Below, piece after piece: positions 1 through 8,085 of a stretch of 30,806 bases of DNA. The notes beneath the pieces are model-generated. The model searched no databases and was not told where the DNA came from. It saw only the letters and a program-made list of their open reading frames with translations. The stretch is from Candidatus Zixiibacteriota bacterium (GTDB lineage: Bacteria > Zixibacteria > MSB-5A5 > SM23-73-2): NCBI GenBank assembly GCA_030615745.1, contig JAUWYR010000028.1, positions 1-30,806 of the forward strand, given 5' to 3'. The first letter of the stretch is position 1, and each line of letters opens with the position of its first letter. The position numbers were made by a program, and so were the translations under genes.

Positions 1-279
1 CTTTTCCATACCGAGGGGGTCCAACTTATCTCTTGATCCTTCGGACAAGCTCTCCTCTCCTTACTCCGCTCATACCTATCACAGCCCACCACACCCTTAA
101 CCTCATCCAACAATACCCCCCTAATACCATCTTTATCCTCTCTCCTTCTATCTCAAGAAATTAGAAATTTCCACACTACAATTTACATAAACTAGAATTG
201 TTTGTTTTTTAAAGTATTTGATAATAAAAAAGGTTTAATGAGAGATTCATAAGTTGACGTGTTTAGATCCGGTTAGGGA
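1..279. other. Left-edge non-coding stretch
   Basis: I see no convincing gene here. The first 170 bases are pyrimidine-rich on the plus strand and leave short open frames (up to about 54 codons, running in from the window edge) that lack a start, a ribosome site or a recognisable protein. The last 80 bases are AT-rich and lead into the 3' end of the minus-strand TPR gene. There is no clear terminator. Confidence 0.5.
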
Positions 280-1359
280 TTATTTTGCGTATGCATCAAG
301 AGATAGGCATTTTTTAAGTAAATCTTTTGTCTTCTTTAACTGATCTTTTAGCCTTTTCTCAATATCCTTATCCAATCTATAGGATAATATCCTCTCACAC
401 TCGTCCTTACACTCCTTTTTCTTTTGAAGCTTAAAGTAAGATTTGGCTATCCTGTATCTGCATTCTATGGTATTTATATATCTGCTTTTGTCAGGATTTC
501 CTATTTTTTCTATAAGTTTCTGATAATAATAAATCGAATTCACCCAATCTTTTTTCAAATAATAGGCTTCAGCTATTGGCCATAAGAAAAGCTTGGTTTG
601 AGGATACTTTTTGTCCATCTTTTCAGCTAATTTTATGGCTTTTCCAAAATGTTTTTCTTCAATGTAAATCCAGATCAAACCGTAGTTTGCTGCCTCTTTC
701 GAGTAGATGCTTTTCTCTCCTGCTATTTTTAGCTCCTCAATTCCTCTTTTTCTCTCATCTTTAAAGAAAGGAAGAAAATGAATCGGCTTAGTTATTACAC
801 TTGTCCAGTAATGATAAGAACCTAAGCCCACATAACAATCATAAAATGTTGAATCGAGCTTAACTGCTTTTTTTAGTGCTGATTTAGCCTTCAAGGCATA
901 TTTGAATCCTTTCCATAACCTACCTCTTTTACCCTCATAGATAGCTAATGCTCCGTATGAGTTTCCGAGATAAAAATGCGCCCAGATGTCAGCTTCATCT
1001 TTTTCTATCCTTTTTTCAGCCAACTCTATCGATTTTCGCATATTTTTAAAGAAATCTCTTCTTTTGAAAGCTGAAGCATAATCTGTCATCTGCATCTGGT
1101 AGGATGAGCCTAAGAAAAAATAGCCTGCTGGGTCTTCTGGTCTTTGAAAAATTATCTGGTTAAAATTTAGTTGAGCTAAATCATAATCTTCTTTAATAGT
1201 CGCATCTATTCCATCCAAAATAAGTTGCTCTATATCTTGAAATTCTGAGTTTTTTTGATTGTTTTGAGCTGAGATGCTATGAATATAAAAAAGAAATTGC
1301 GTATGCATCAAGAGAAAAGATATGAAAATAAGCAATATCGGTTTTGTTAACACTCTCAC
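280..1359 (-). CDS. Exported TPR-like repeat protein (second of a paralogous pair)
   Basis: A 359-residue protein of unknown specific role. An N-terminal hydrophobic segment ending near SISAQ looks like a signal peptide, so it probably acts in the periplasm. The rest is alpha-helical with TPR-like periodicity and blocks such as PAGYFFLGSSYQ, AHFYLGNSYGA and CYVGLGSYHYW. It is clearly paralogous to the gene upstream (1356-2399): both share LDST-YD-Y-GLGSYHYW, LPF--DER--GI-EL and repeat spacing. The start is GTG, overlapping the upstream stop by four bases (GTGA), which implies translational coupling. The last codons (SLDAYAK) and part of the signal peptide are both encoded by copies of a 19-bp dispersed repeat read in different frames. 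TPR proteins are usually scaffolds; the partner is unknown. Confidence 0.8.
   Translation of the reverse strand: MRVLTKPILLIFISFLLMHTQFLFYIHSISAQNNQKNSEFQDIEQLILDGIDATIKEDYDLAQLNFNQIIFQRPEDPAGYFFLGSSYQMQMTDYASAFKRRDFFKNMRKSIELAEKRIEKDEADIWAHFYLGNSYGALAIYEGKRGRLWKGFKYALKAKSALKKAVKLDSTFYDCYVGLGSYHYWTSVITKPIHFLPFFKDERKRGIEELKIAGEKSIYSKEAANYGLIWIYIEEKHFGKAIKLAEKMDKKYPQTKLFLWPIAEAYYLKKDWVNSIYYYQKLIEKIGNPDKSRYINTIECRYRIAKSYFKLQKKKECKDECERILSYRLDKDIEKRLKDQLKKTKDLLKKCLSLDAYAK
285..303 (+). repeat. 19-bp dispersed repeat, copy 1
   Basis: TTGCGTATGCATCAAGAGA. Identical copies lie at 1297-1315 and 6351-6369. This copy encodes, on the minus strand, the last codons of the 359-residue TPR-like protein, a tail absent from its paralogue. 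Confidence 0.85.
1297..1315 (+). repeat. 19-bp dispersed repeat, copy 2
   Basis: Identical to copy 1 but lies in the signal-peptide coding part of the same TPR-like gene, read in another frame (giving LLMHTQ instead of SLDAYA). Confidence 0.85.
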
Positions 1360-2399
1360 TTCGAGGATATCCTTTTCTGGATTTTCTTTTTTAGTTTTTT
1401 TGCTTCCTTTATGATCGGCTTAGCATAATCGTTATCTTTAACATTTTCTTGATTAGCTAAAACGAATCCGAGTTGCTCAACAGATTTTTTGTAATCTTTT
1501 CTGTAAAAGAAAATCTCCGCCATCCAGAATCTACACTCCACCTCAGCGGTCAAGTCATAATAAGGTGATTTTTTGAAATTGTCCAAAAGCTTTTTGTAAG
1601 TTTCCATAGCTTCATCCCATCTTAAAAGTCCCATATAAGCCTGTGCAGACATCCACAGTCTGAAAGGGGCATCCTCTTTCACACTTTTAAGCTCTTCGCT
1701 TAATTTAAGAGCTTTGTCATATTCTTTTTCCTCATTATAGACCCTTAAAAGGGAGTATTTAGCTTCTATAGGTGAATATTTCCCCTTCTCAACTGCTAAG
1801 TTGAGCTCGTAAATCCCCTTTTCTCTCTCATCTCCGATAAATGGGAGCCAGGAGAGAAGTTTTGCTTTAATGCTCCCCCAATAGTGATAGGAACCAAGAC
1901 CATAATAGGCATCGTATAGGGTCGAATCAAGCTCTAATGCTTTCTCTAAAAGTGGCTTAGCTCTCCAGGCATCTCTGAAAGCACCCCACCAGTTTCCTCG
2001 AAATGAACGGTAGATTCCTCTATAACCATAGGTCCCCCCTAAGTAGAAGCACATTTCTGCTGAATCATTATCTTTTTTCAACTTTTCTTTTCCCTTCTCG
2101 ATAGCTAAGTCCGCATAGTGCTCGAAATCAGACTTGTAGGTCTCATTTCTATAATTATCTATCAATGTTTGATATGATGCCGCGATGAAAAAATAGCCGA
2201 TTGGCTCATCTGGATAAAAATCTATTATCTTTTTGAACTCAGCTATTCCCTCATCGAATTTATCCTGCTGAACAAGATAAATTCCTTTAAAAATGATTGG
2301 GTCGAGCTTATCAGAAAGCTCCATTTTTGCCTGTAAATTTACTGCTGAAAGAAAAAATATCCAAAAAAATAAAAATATCTTTTTTTTCATAATTTTCAT
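1356..2399 (-). CDS. Exported TPR-like repeat protein (first of a paralogous pair)
   Basis: A 347-residue protein with an N-terminal signal peptide (a lysine-rich start, then a run around FLFFWIFFLSAVNLQA), followed by helical TPR-like repeats. Visible units include PIGYFFIAASYQ, AEMCFYLGGTYGYRG, AYYGLGSYHYW and FRLWMSAQAYMGL. The start is ATG in an ATGA overlap with the gene upstream; a second ATG three codons in (MKKKIF) is an alternative. It is homologous over its full length to the following gene, so the pair arose by tandem duplication. A periplasmic or outer-membrane scaffold role is an inference; no enzymatic motif is visible. Confidence 0.8.
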   Translation of the reverse strand: MKIMKKKIFLFFWIFFLSAVNLQAKMELSDKLDPIIFKGIYLVQQDKFDEGIAEFKKIIDFYPDEPIGYFFIAASYQTLIDNYRNETYKSDFEHYADLAIEKGKEKLKKDNDSAEMCFYLGGTYGYRGIYRSFRGNWWGAFRDAWRAKPLLEKALELDSTLYDAYYGLGSYHYWGSIKAKLLSWLPFIGDEREKGIYELNLAVEKGKYSPIEAKYSLLRVYNEEKEYDKALKLSEELKSVKEDAPFRLWMSAQAYMGLLRWDEAMETYKKLLDNFKKSPYYDLTAEVECRFWMAEIFFYRKDYKKSVEQLGFVLANQENVKDNDYAKPIIKEAKKLKKKIQKRISSK

Positions 2400-2869
2400 A
2401 GTTCAACTCTTCCAGCTATAAGGTCTTTTGTTAATTTATCGACCTCTGCCTTTTTGGATTTTTTTGTTATATCACACAGAAAGTGGAAATAATCCTCCAT
2501 AAAAGAATAGGTTGAAATCTTTTCCCCTATATCTGAGGTTATCTCGGTTTTTTTCAATAGGTCAAACCATCCATACCTTTGAGTGGTGATAGTTTTTATC
2601 TGATACCAAAAAAGTGTTTTCCCCTTTTCTTTTTTCAAAATTCGTTTTTTAAAGGAGATTCCTTGTTGGTCTAATTGGAAGAGATGATTTTTGCGGTCAA
2701 GAAGGGTGAAAAGCAGAACTATAAGAGCCAGAAGACAAAAGATCACACTTAGGATAATAGAGTGGGTCAAGCTGATAAAAGCTAAAAGCAGAAAGATAAA
2801 GACCACAACTCCGAAGACAATCCTCATCTCTGTTCCGTAGTATCTATATTCAATAGAGTACTTATCCAT
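2396..2869 (-). CDS. Small membrane protein with PH-like cytoplasmic domain
   Basis: A 157-residue protein, first gene of the minus-strand trio. Residues about 15-58 form two adjacent hydrophobic segments (VFGVVVFIFLLLAFISL and IILSVIFCLLALIVLLF), followed by a soluble domain of about 95 residues. The layout of two membrane spans plus a beta-rich tail containing LFQLDQQGISFKKRIL and FWYQIKTITTQRYGWFDLLKK resembles small bacterial PH-domain (YcxB or YdbS-like) membrane proteins. That assignment rests on pattern, not on a diagnostic motif. Its stop overlaps the start of the TPR gene, so the three genes are probably co-translated. Confidence 0.65.
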   Translation of the reverse strand: MDKYSIEYRYYGTEMRIVFGVVVFIFLLLAFISLTHSIILSVIFCLLALIVLLFTLLDRKNHLFQLDQQGISFKKRILKKEKGKTLFWYQIKTITTQRYGWFDLLKKTEITSDIGEKISTYSFMEDYFHFLCDITKKSKKAEVDKLTKDLIAGRVEL

Positions 2870-3010
2870 ATCTTTTTTCTGAAACTAATTTAACAAAAAC
2901 GAAAAATCAAGAGGTTTTATTGAGATTTAAGACATCACCCGGTGTTTTTGTTAAGTATCGGTCTTAAGTTGAGAATGATTAAAGAGTTGGGATAGATTTT
3001 CTAAATTGTT

Positions 3011-3035
3011 GGGGCAGGGGTTGAACCCCTGCCCC
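3011..3035. repeat. Near-perfect GC palindrome
   Basis: Twelve-base arms (GGGGCAGGGGTT and AACCCCTGCCCC) separated by a single G. It lies between the divergent minus-strand trio and the plus-strand cassette. There is no T-run, so a classical terminator is unlikely. It belongs to a set of near-loopless intergenic palindromes in this window. Confidence 0.85.
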
Positions 3036-3145
3036 AGCGTAGAAGAAAAAAAATTCTTTTGGCTTATTTTAGCTGATGTTGCTATTGTATAAATTTCTTT
3101 TTAGTGATAAGGCAGAAGCCTTGTCCCCACATTTTTATTTTGAAA

Positions 3146-3973
3146 ATGATTCTGAAAGATTGTAACGAGCATTTTTTGTTAGTTACATGTTTAATTGGAA
3201 AAAGTATTGATTTTAATAATTTAGTTATTAATTTACATGGCGTGAATTCTAATGGTTGTATAATTAAGGGCAAAAACTTGACCCAAGCTTGGATTAAAGC
3301 ACTGACACACATTATTGAAAACAGAGGGGAATGTCTAAACTTAATGGTGCAGATCGTAAACCCGAAAAGGACTCAATCACTTATTGACAAGAAATATGAT
3401 CGTATTGTAAAAAAATATAGGCTTCTCAACACGAAAAACGTCGCAAATACAATATTTCCGCAGCGTCTGTATGAGATAGTGAACAAGAACAGAGTTAAGT
3501 TATATGAGAAATACAATAATAAGATGTACCCAAAGATTAAAACACGATGGGGAACATATTTTAAGCGAATGATTGATTGGCCCTTTGTTGAGAAGGAAAC
3601 AGAGATAAATCAATTAGAATTCATTATCTCAAGGTTAATAGACCGCAAAAGAATCTATAGACACGCTTACACCATACTTATATGTTCACCCGAACGAAAC
3701 TTTGGACAGCCTGTAGGTGCGCCATGCTTAAATTATTTAACACTACAGATAGACTCAAAAGACAAAAGAATTAGCATGCTTGCGGTATACAGAAATCAGG
3801 ATTTTATACGAAGAGCTTATGGGAATTACATTGGTTTATCCAATTTACAAAGCTTCATTTGTGAACAATCAAAATTTAAAGTTGGGTGTCTGACAATACT
3901 TTCATCGCATGCTTACATAAGTTCATCTCCTAGTCGGAAGGAATTGGAGAAATTTATTAAGGAGATAAAGTGA
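3146..3973 (+). CDS. Divergent thymidylate-synthase-fold protein
   Basis: A 275-residue protein that I read as a distant member of the thymidylate synthase / deoxypyrimidine hydroxymethylase superfamily. GAPCLNYLTLQI (Cys194) matches the catalytic PCH--FQF loop of thymidylate synthase. YRNQDFIRRAY-NYIGLSNL (Arg216, Asp219, Asn233) matches the R-S-x-D...G-P-F-N phosphate and base-binding segment. SSHAYI (His255, Tyr257) matches the D-x-H-x-Y motif. VANTIFPQRLYE near residue 100 is a further conserved-looking block. Catalytic residues are kept but the surroundings differ (Leu after the Cys), so the substrate may not be dUMP. The ATG start is my choice; an in-frame GTG at 3104 would add 14 residues, and neither has a good ribosome site. 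The gene overlaps the radical SAM gene by four bases (GTGA), showing one operon. Confidence 0.7.
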   Translation: MILKDCNEHFLLVTCLIGKSIDFNNLVINLHGVNSNGCIIKGKNLTQAWIKALTHIIENRGECLNLMVQIVNPKRTQSLIDKKYDRIVKKYRLLNTKNVANTIFPQRLYEIVNKNRVKLYEKYNNKMYPKIKTRWGTYFKRMIDWPFVEKETEINQLEFIISRLIDRKRIYRHAYTILICSPERNFGQPVGAPCLNYLTLQIDSKDKRISMLAVYRNQDFIRRAYGNYIGLSNLQSFICEQSKFKVGCLTILSSHAYISSSPSRKELEKFIKEIK

Positions 3974-4995
3974 GCCTCTATGGACCTCCATATCGACTAG
4001 CTGAGTTAAAAGTGGAAGTTACGCAGACTTGCCCCCTCGGTTGTATCCACTGTTCCTCTCTTTCAAATCCCAGTAAATCGCAGCAATTAGAAGAAGAGAA
4101 AGTTAAGGAAATTATATCTGACGCTGTCAAGCTTGGTGCACAGGAAATTGCATTCTCCGGCGGAGAACCGCTCACTTGGCAATCCATTTATGAGGTAGTG
4201 AATCATTGCCTGAAACTCGGAGTAAAATCGACTATTTACACGACAGGAATCAGTTCTACTGATTTGAAGGATGATGCTTCATTTTTCGCAAAGGAATTGA
4301 AGAGATCGGGATTAGGTAGAGCGATTTTCAGCCTTCATGGAGCAAGCTCTGGAACACATGAGATAACAACTCGCGTCGCCGGATCCTTCGATGCCACCAT
4401 AAGATCAATTGAGATATTTAACAAGTTCAAAATTTTCTGTGAGTTGCATTTCGTTCCATTAAAAAATAACTATAAAGAATTGAGGAATCTTGTTGATCTT
4501 GCATCAAATCTTGAAATTAAGAAAATCAGTCTACTTAGGTTTGTGCCACATGGCAGGGCGACTTTATTACATAATATTGAACCGTTATCAAAAGAGGAAA
4601 GCTTTGAACTAAGGAAAGAAATAATTAACATAAAAAAGGTTGACATTAGATTGGGTTCTCCATATAATATATTGGCTTTGGAAGCAGCTGTTTATTGCAA
4701 AGCCGGAATAGACAGGTTAATAATCAATCCATATGGCAATATTTATCCGTGCGATGCATTTAAGAACATACACGTAGAAGATGATTATGTATCTGTGCTG
4801 TATCATCCGTTAAGTGTCATATGGGAGAAGTCCGAATATCTGAATAAAGTAAGGAATTGCTTAAGAAGCGGGTATGCCCAAGTTTGCAAAAGTTGTGATC
4901 AATTAGCACAGTGTAAGTCTGGATGTTTAGCCCAGAAGGTCATAAAAAACGGAACGTTCAAGAAAGATAAAGACCCTGATTGTCTTTTTCAATAG
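3970..4995 (+). CDS. Radical SAM/SPASM enzyme of the TS-like/UDG cassette
   Basis: A 341-residue radical SAM enzyme. Cys21, Cys25 and Cys28 (CPLGCIHC) bind the SAM-cleaving 4Fe-4S cluster, and FSGGEPL (about residue 56) is the SAM-binding GGE motif. The block LLRFVPHGRA near residue 185 is seen in MoaA-, AhbC- and NirJ-like branches. The C-terminus is a SPASM-type domain: INPYGNIYPCDAF, then Cys306, Cys309, Cys315, Cys319 and Cys338, enough for auxiliary clusters. The GTG start overlaps the preceding stop. SPASM enzymes usually modify peptides, but some act on small molecules. Sitting between a thymidylate-synthase-like enzyme and a DNA glycosylase, it could act on a nucleotide or nucleobase; that is inference. 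Confidence 0.85.
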   Translation: MSLYGPPYRLAELKVEVTQTCPLGCIHCSSLSNPSKSQQLEEEKVKEIISDAVKLGAQEIAFSGGEPLTWQSIYEVVNHCLKLGVKSTIYTTGISSTDLKDDASFFAKELKRSGLGRAIFSLHGASSGTHEITTRVAGSFDATIRSIEIFNKFKIFCELHFVPLKNNYKELRNLVDLASNLEIKKISLLRFVPHGRATLLHNIEPLSKEESFELRKEIINIKKVDIRLGSPYNILALEAAVYCKAGIDRLIINPYGNIYPCDAFKNIHVEDDYVSVLYHPLSVIWEKSEYLNKVRNCLRSGYAQVCKSCDQLAQCKSGCLAQKVIKNGTFKKDKDPDCLFQ

Positions 4996-5004
4996 GTGTC
5001 GGTT

Positions 5005-6120
5005 ATGAAAAAAGAGGATAAATTCTCAATATTAATTGATGCGGTCACCCATTGCCGCTTATGCCCTCGGCTGTCTACCCGTTCAAAAATATTGAGCAAG
5101 AATAATGGAAACATCTATTCAAAAGTAATGTTTGTTGCTGAGGCTCCGGGTAGGCGAGGCGCTGATAGAACTGGGATTCCTCTTTGCGGCGATGTTTCGG
5201 GGAATAATTTCCAAAAGCTACTCGATTCCATAGGTTGGGGTAGGGACGATATTTTCATAACCAATGCAGTATTATGTAACCCTCGAGATGACGGTGGAAA
5301 GAATGATACACCTCAAAGACAAGAATTAGCTAATTGCTCATTGTTTCTAAGAATTTTGATTGAGATAGTAGATCCTGAATGCATAGTGACATTAGGTCAA
5401 AGGGCTTTAGACTCGCTGAAAATTATCGCACCACATACAATAAACCTGGGGGAAAATGTGAGGCAAGTTATACCATGGTGTAAAACACGTGTAATTCCGT
5501 TATATCATACCAGTCCTAGAGCTATGATTAGGAGAGGATTTTATCAGCAACTCGAAGATTTTTATTTTCTCAAGAAGGAAATAACAGATAAACATCCGAG
5601 GAAACGAGTTAAACTGCAGGTTCCTTATCAGAAAGCGCTGTTTGAGGATGTTAAGCCTACGAAGTTCCAAAAGCTGGTTGTTTTACTTTTGAAGCAGATA
5701 CATAAAATATCAAAATTTAAGCTAACGAAGCTTATTTATCTTATCGATTATGAAAGTTTGAAATTGCGAAAGAAACTGATAACCAATGCTTTTTATGTAA
5801 AGGGGTTTGATGGGCCTATTCAAACAAATCTCTCACCTGAATTATCTAAACTTGAAGGCAGGGAAATTAAATCCACTTTTTACAGACGCAAACCTTATGT
5901 AGAACTCGGAATCAAGCCCCGGTTCGAACCTGACTTTGAGAATGAAGAGTTAGAAATAATCGCTAAAGTTCTCAAAAAGTATAAAGACAAAAGTGATAAA
6001 GAGCTTAAAACCGTTACATATTTGACTCTGCCAATGAGAAGACTTTTGCGATTAAGGCGAGCCACTAAGAGCACATCTGGGAATTCTCTTTTCAGCTTAG
6101 AAGATTTTAACAAGCAATAA
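5005..6120 (+). CDS. Family 4/5-like uracil-DNA glycosylase fused to a Panacea (DUF4065, SocA-like) domain
   Basis: A 371-residue two-domain protein. Residues 10-195 are a uracil-DNA glycosylase-like domain with the four cluster cysteines of families 4 and 5 in the expected spacing (Cys17, Cys20, Cys111, Cys126). Motif 1 is a hybrid: AEAPG keeps the family 4 acid (Glu46), while GADRTGIPLCGDVSG resembles the family 5 NRTG--F-GD-SG pattern. The second motif reads LYHTSPRAM (His168) instead of the usual HPS/HPA. Residues about 218-352 resemble Panacea: FQKLVVLLLKQI, KLTKLIYLIDYESLKLRKK, then FDGPIQTNLSPEL. The ATG at 5005 has AGG eight bases upstream; an in-frame GTG at 4996 directly follows the previous stop. 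Panacea is known in toxin-antitoxin modules, so the fusion suggests a conflict or control role (inferred). Confidence 0.75.
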   Translation: MKKEDKFSILIDAVTHCRLCPRLSTRSKILSKNNGNIYSKVMFVAEAPGRRGADRTGIPLCGDVSGNNFQKLLDSIGWGRDDIFITNAVLCNPRDDGGKNDTPQRQELANCSLFLRILIEIVDPECIVTLGQRALDSLKIIAPHTINLGENVRQVIPWCKTRVIPLYHTSPRAMIRRGFYQQLEDFYFLKKEITDKHPRKRVKLQVPYQKALFEDVKPTKFQKLVVLLLKQIHKISKFKLTKLIYLIDYESLKLRKKLITNAFYVKGFDGPIQTNLSPELSKLEGREIKSTFYRRKPYVELGIKPRFEPDFENEELEIIAKVLKKYKDKSDKELKTVTYLTLPMRRLLRLRRATKSTSGNSLFSLEDFNKQ

Positions 6121-6125
6121 ATCTT

Positions 6126-6147
6126 GGACAGACCTGAAGGTCTGTCC
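6126..6147. repeat. Near-loopless palindrome
   Basis: Perfect 10-base arms GGACAGACCT and AGGTCTGTCC around a GA dinucleotide, starting five bases after the glycosylase-Panacea stop codon. No T-run follows, so it may stabilise the transcript 3' end or be a dispersed palindromic repeat rather than an intrinsic terminator. Confidence 0.8.
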
Positions 6148-6350
6148 CTACGTCTGAAGTGGCTTTTTCCACTTAAATTTCAAGTTGATTTTAAGAAAAT
6201 TCCTATTAAATTCAAGTTAGCTGAGATTGTGCTATTAGAAAAAGTTGCTTTACTTTTTAAACTTTTAATTGTCGCAGGCGAAAAGAATTAATTAAAATAC
6301 TTGACTTTTGGAAACAGATAGGATAAAATAGAGAAAACATTTAAGAACTT

Positions 6351-6369
6351 TTGCGTATGCATCAAGAGA
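6351..6369 (+). repeat. 19-bp dispersed repeat, copy 3
   Basis: Identical 19 bases in non-coding DNA upstream of the B12-type radical SAM gene. Copies 1 and 3 share further flanking bases (T before, AGG after). A degenerate version (GCGTATGCCTCAATAGA) is at 30724-30740. Confidence 0.85.
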
Positions 6370-6507
6370 CAGGTAATAAGAGACCGGAGGCAACAAAAAT
6401 TTATACCCATGTTTTAAAAAAAGATATAGCCTACATCAGGATTTTTCCGGATAAGATTTTTAGCGAAACTTTTTGTCGCCTTTTAAAAATATGAATAAGG
6501 AGTCTAA

Positions 6508-7989
6508 ATGAGAATACTTCTCGTTTATCCAAAGTATACAGACACCTTCTGGAGTTTTAAGCACGCCTTGAAATTTGTCTTTAAAAAAGCGAGTAGCCCA
6601 GCCCTGGGGTTATTGACTGTGGCTGCGATGCTTCCTGAAGAGTGGGAGAAAAAACTCATCGATATGAATGTAGGGGCTTTGAAGGATAAAGACCTTAAAT
6701 GGGCTGATTTTGTTTTTATCAGCGCTATCTCTATCCAGAAAGAATCTGTAAAGGAAATCATCTCAAGATGCAAAAAAATAGGTGTTAAGATTGTGGCTGG
6801 TGGCCCTCTTTTTACCACCGGATATGAAGAATTTGAGGGTGTAGACCATTTTGTGCTTGATGAGGCTGAAATTACGCTACCGCCATTTTTGGAAGATTTA
6901 AAGAATGGGTGTGCTAAACATATTTACACTTCCGAAAAGTGGGCGGATATAGAAAAGACCCCTACCCCGCTCTGGGAACTTATGAATATGAAAAAATATG
7001 CCACAATGAATATTCAGTATTCACGGGGTTGTCCCTTTAATTGCGAATTCTGTGATATCACCCTACTCTATGGACGAAGACCACGAACAAAGGATAAAGA
7101 CCAGATATTAGCAGAGTTAGAGAGCCTATACTCACGGGGCTGGAGGGGTGGAGTATTTTTTGTTGATGATAACTTTATCGGGAACAGAAGGAAATTAAAA
7201 ACAGAGATTTTGCCTGCTATTGCTGAATGGATGGAAGAGATGCGGCATCCTTTCTCCTTGCAAACGCAAACATCTATAGATCTTTCTGATGATGAAGAAC
7301 TTATGCAATTGATGGTTAAAGCAGGATTTGATACAGTGTTCGTTGGTATCGAAACTCCGAACGAAGAAAGTTTAACCGAATGCACTAAGTTTCAGAACAA
7401 GAATCGTGATTTAATCGCCTGCGTTAAAAAAATCCAGAAGTTTGGTTTAGAGGTGCAGGGAGGATTTATTGTTGGCTTTGACAATGACCCGCTTTCAATT
7501 TTTGAAAGACAGATCAAGTTCATTCAAGAAAGTGGAATCGTTACTGCAATGGTTGGTCTATTAAATGTTCTCCGGGGCACAAGACTTTACCATCGTCTTA
7601 AAAAAGAGAATCGATTGCTAAAAGATGTTTCCGGTGACAATACCGACTGCTCAATTAATTTCATTCCTAAGATGAATAATGAGGTGCTTATAAATGGTTA
7701 TAAAAAGATTCTCTCTACAATTTATTCTCCGGCTTATTATTATGAAAGGGTCAGAAAATTCTTGAAAGAATATAAGCCGTTACAAAAAAGAGCATTCCGA
7801 TTCCATTTTAGCCATTTAGGCACATTTTTTAAATCTACTCTATTTTTAGGTATATTAGGAAAAGAGAGGTTTCATTACTGGAAGCTCCTTTTCTGGTCCT
7901 TGTTCAGGCGTCCACGACTTTTCCCATTGGCAGTAACTTTTGCGATTTACGGTTTCCATTTTCGAAAGATTGTTGAGAAATATGTATGA
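6508..7989 (+). CDS. B12-binding-domain radical SAM protein (DUF4070-like C-terminus)
   Basis: A 493-residue enzyme. Residues 1-135 form a Rossmann-like cobalamin-binding domain (MRILLVYPKY, LGLLTVAAMLP, VKIVAGGPLFT). The ligand position reads DMNVG, without the histidine of DxHxxG, as in many B12-dependent radical SAM enzymes. Cys175, Cys179 and Cys182 (RGCPFNCEFC) bind the SAM cluster. FFVDDNFIGNRR, FVGIETPNEESL and QGGFIVGFDNDP are the usual barrel motifs of this class. The last 150 residues match the layout of DUF4070-type members (the HpnP-like superfamily). Members methylate or rearrange lipids and small molecules; the substrate here cannot be told. AAGGAG lies upstream of the ATG, and the gene stands alone. 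Confidence 0.8.
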   Translation: MRILLVYPKYTDTFWSFKHALKFVFKKASSPALGLLTVAAMLPEEWEKKLIDMNVGALKDKDLKWADFVFISAISIQKESVKEIISRCKKIGVKIVAGGPLFTTGYEEFEGVDHFVLDEAEITLPPFLEDLKNGCAKHIYTSEKWADIEKTPTPLWELMNMKKYATMNIQYSRGCPFNCEFCDITLLYGRRPRTKDKDQILAELESLYSRGWRGGVFFVDDNFIGNRRKLKTEILPAIAEWMEEMRHPFSLQTQTSIDLSDDEELMQLMVKAGFDTVFVGIETPNEESLTECTKFQNKNRDLIACVKKIQKFGLEVQGGFIVGFDNDPLSIFERQIKFIQESGIVTAMVGLLNVLRGTRLYHRLKKENRLLKDVSGDNTDCSINFIPKMNNEVLINGYKKILSTIYSPAYYYERVRKFLKEYKPLQKRAFRFHFSHLGTFFKSTLFLGILGKERFHYWKLLFWSLFRRPRLFPLAVTFAIYGFHFRKIVEKYV

Positions 7990-8085
7990 AAAATTGGAAA
8001 AGAAAAAACTGCGCCTATCGGCGAACTTCTTTTATCCGCAAGACGTTATGTGGAATTGCTTCAACGTATTGCACCAAACACAATG

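Larger units (their letters stand above)
6121..6507. other. Intergenic region after the cassette
   Basis: No gene is seen. It holds the palindrome at 6126-6147 (GGACAGACCT and its complement around GA) and the third copy of the 19-bp repeat at 6351-6369. Otherwise it is AT-rich. AAGGAG just upstream of 6508 serves as the ribosome site of the next gene. Confidence 0.6.

Noticed and set aside
3104-3145. GTG start for the TS-like protein
   Set aside because: No ribosome site and the region resembles intergenic repeat wording; kept only as an alternative to the ATG at 3146.
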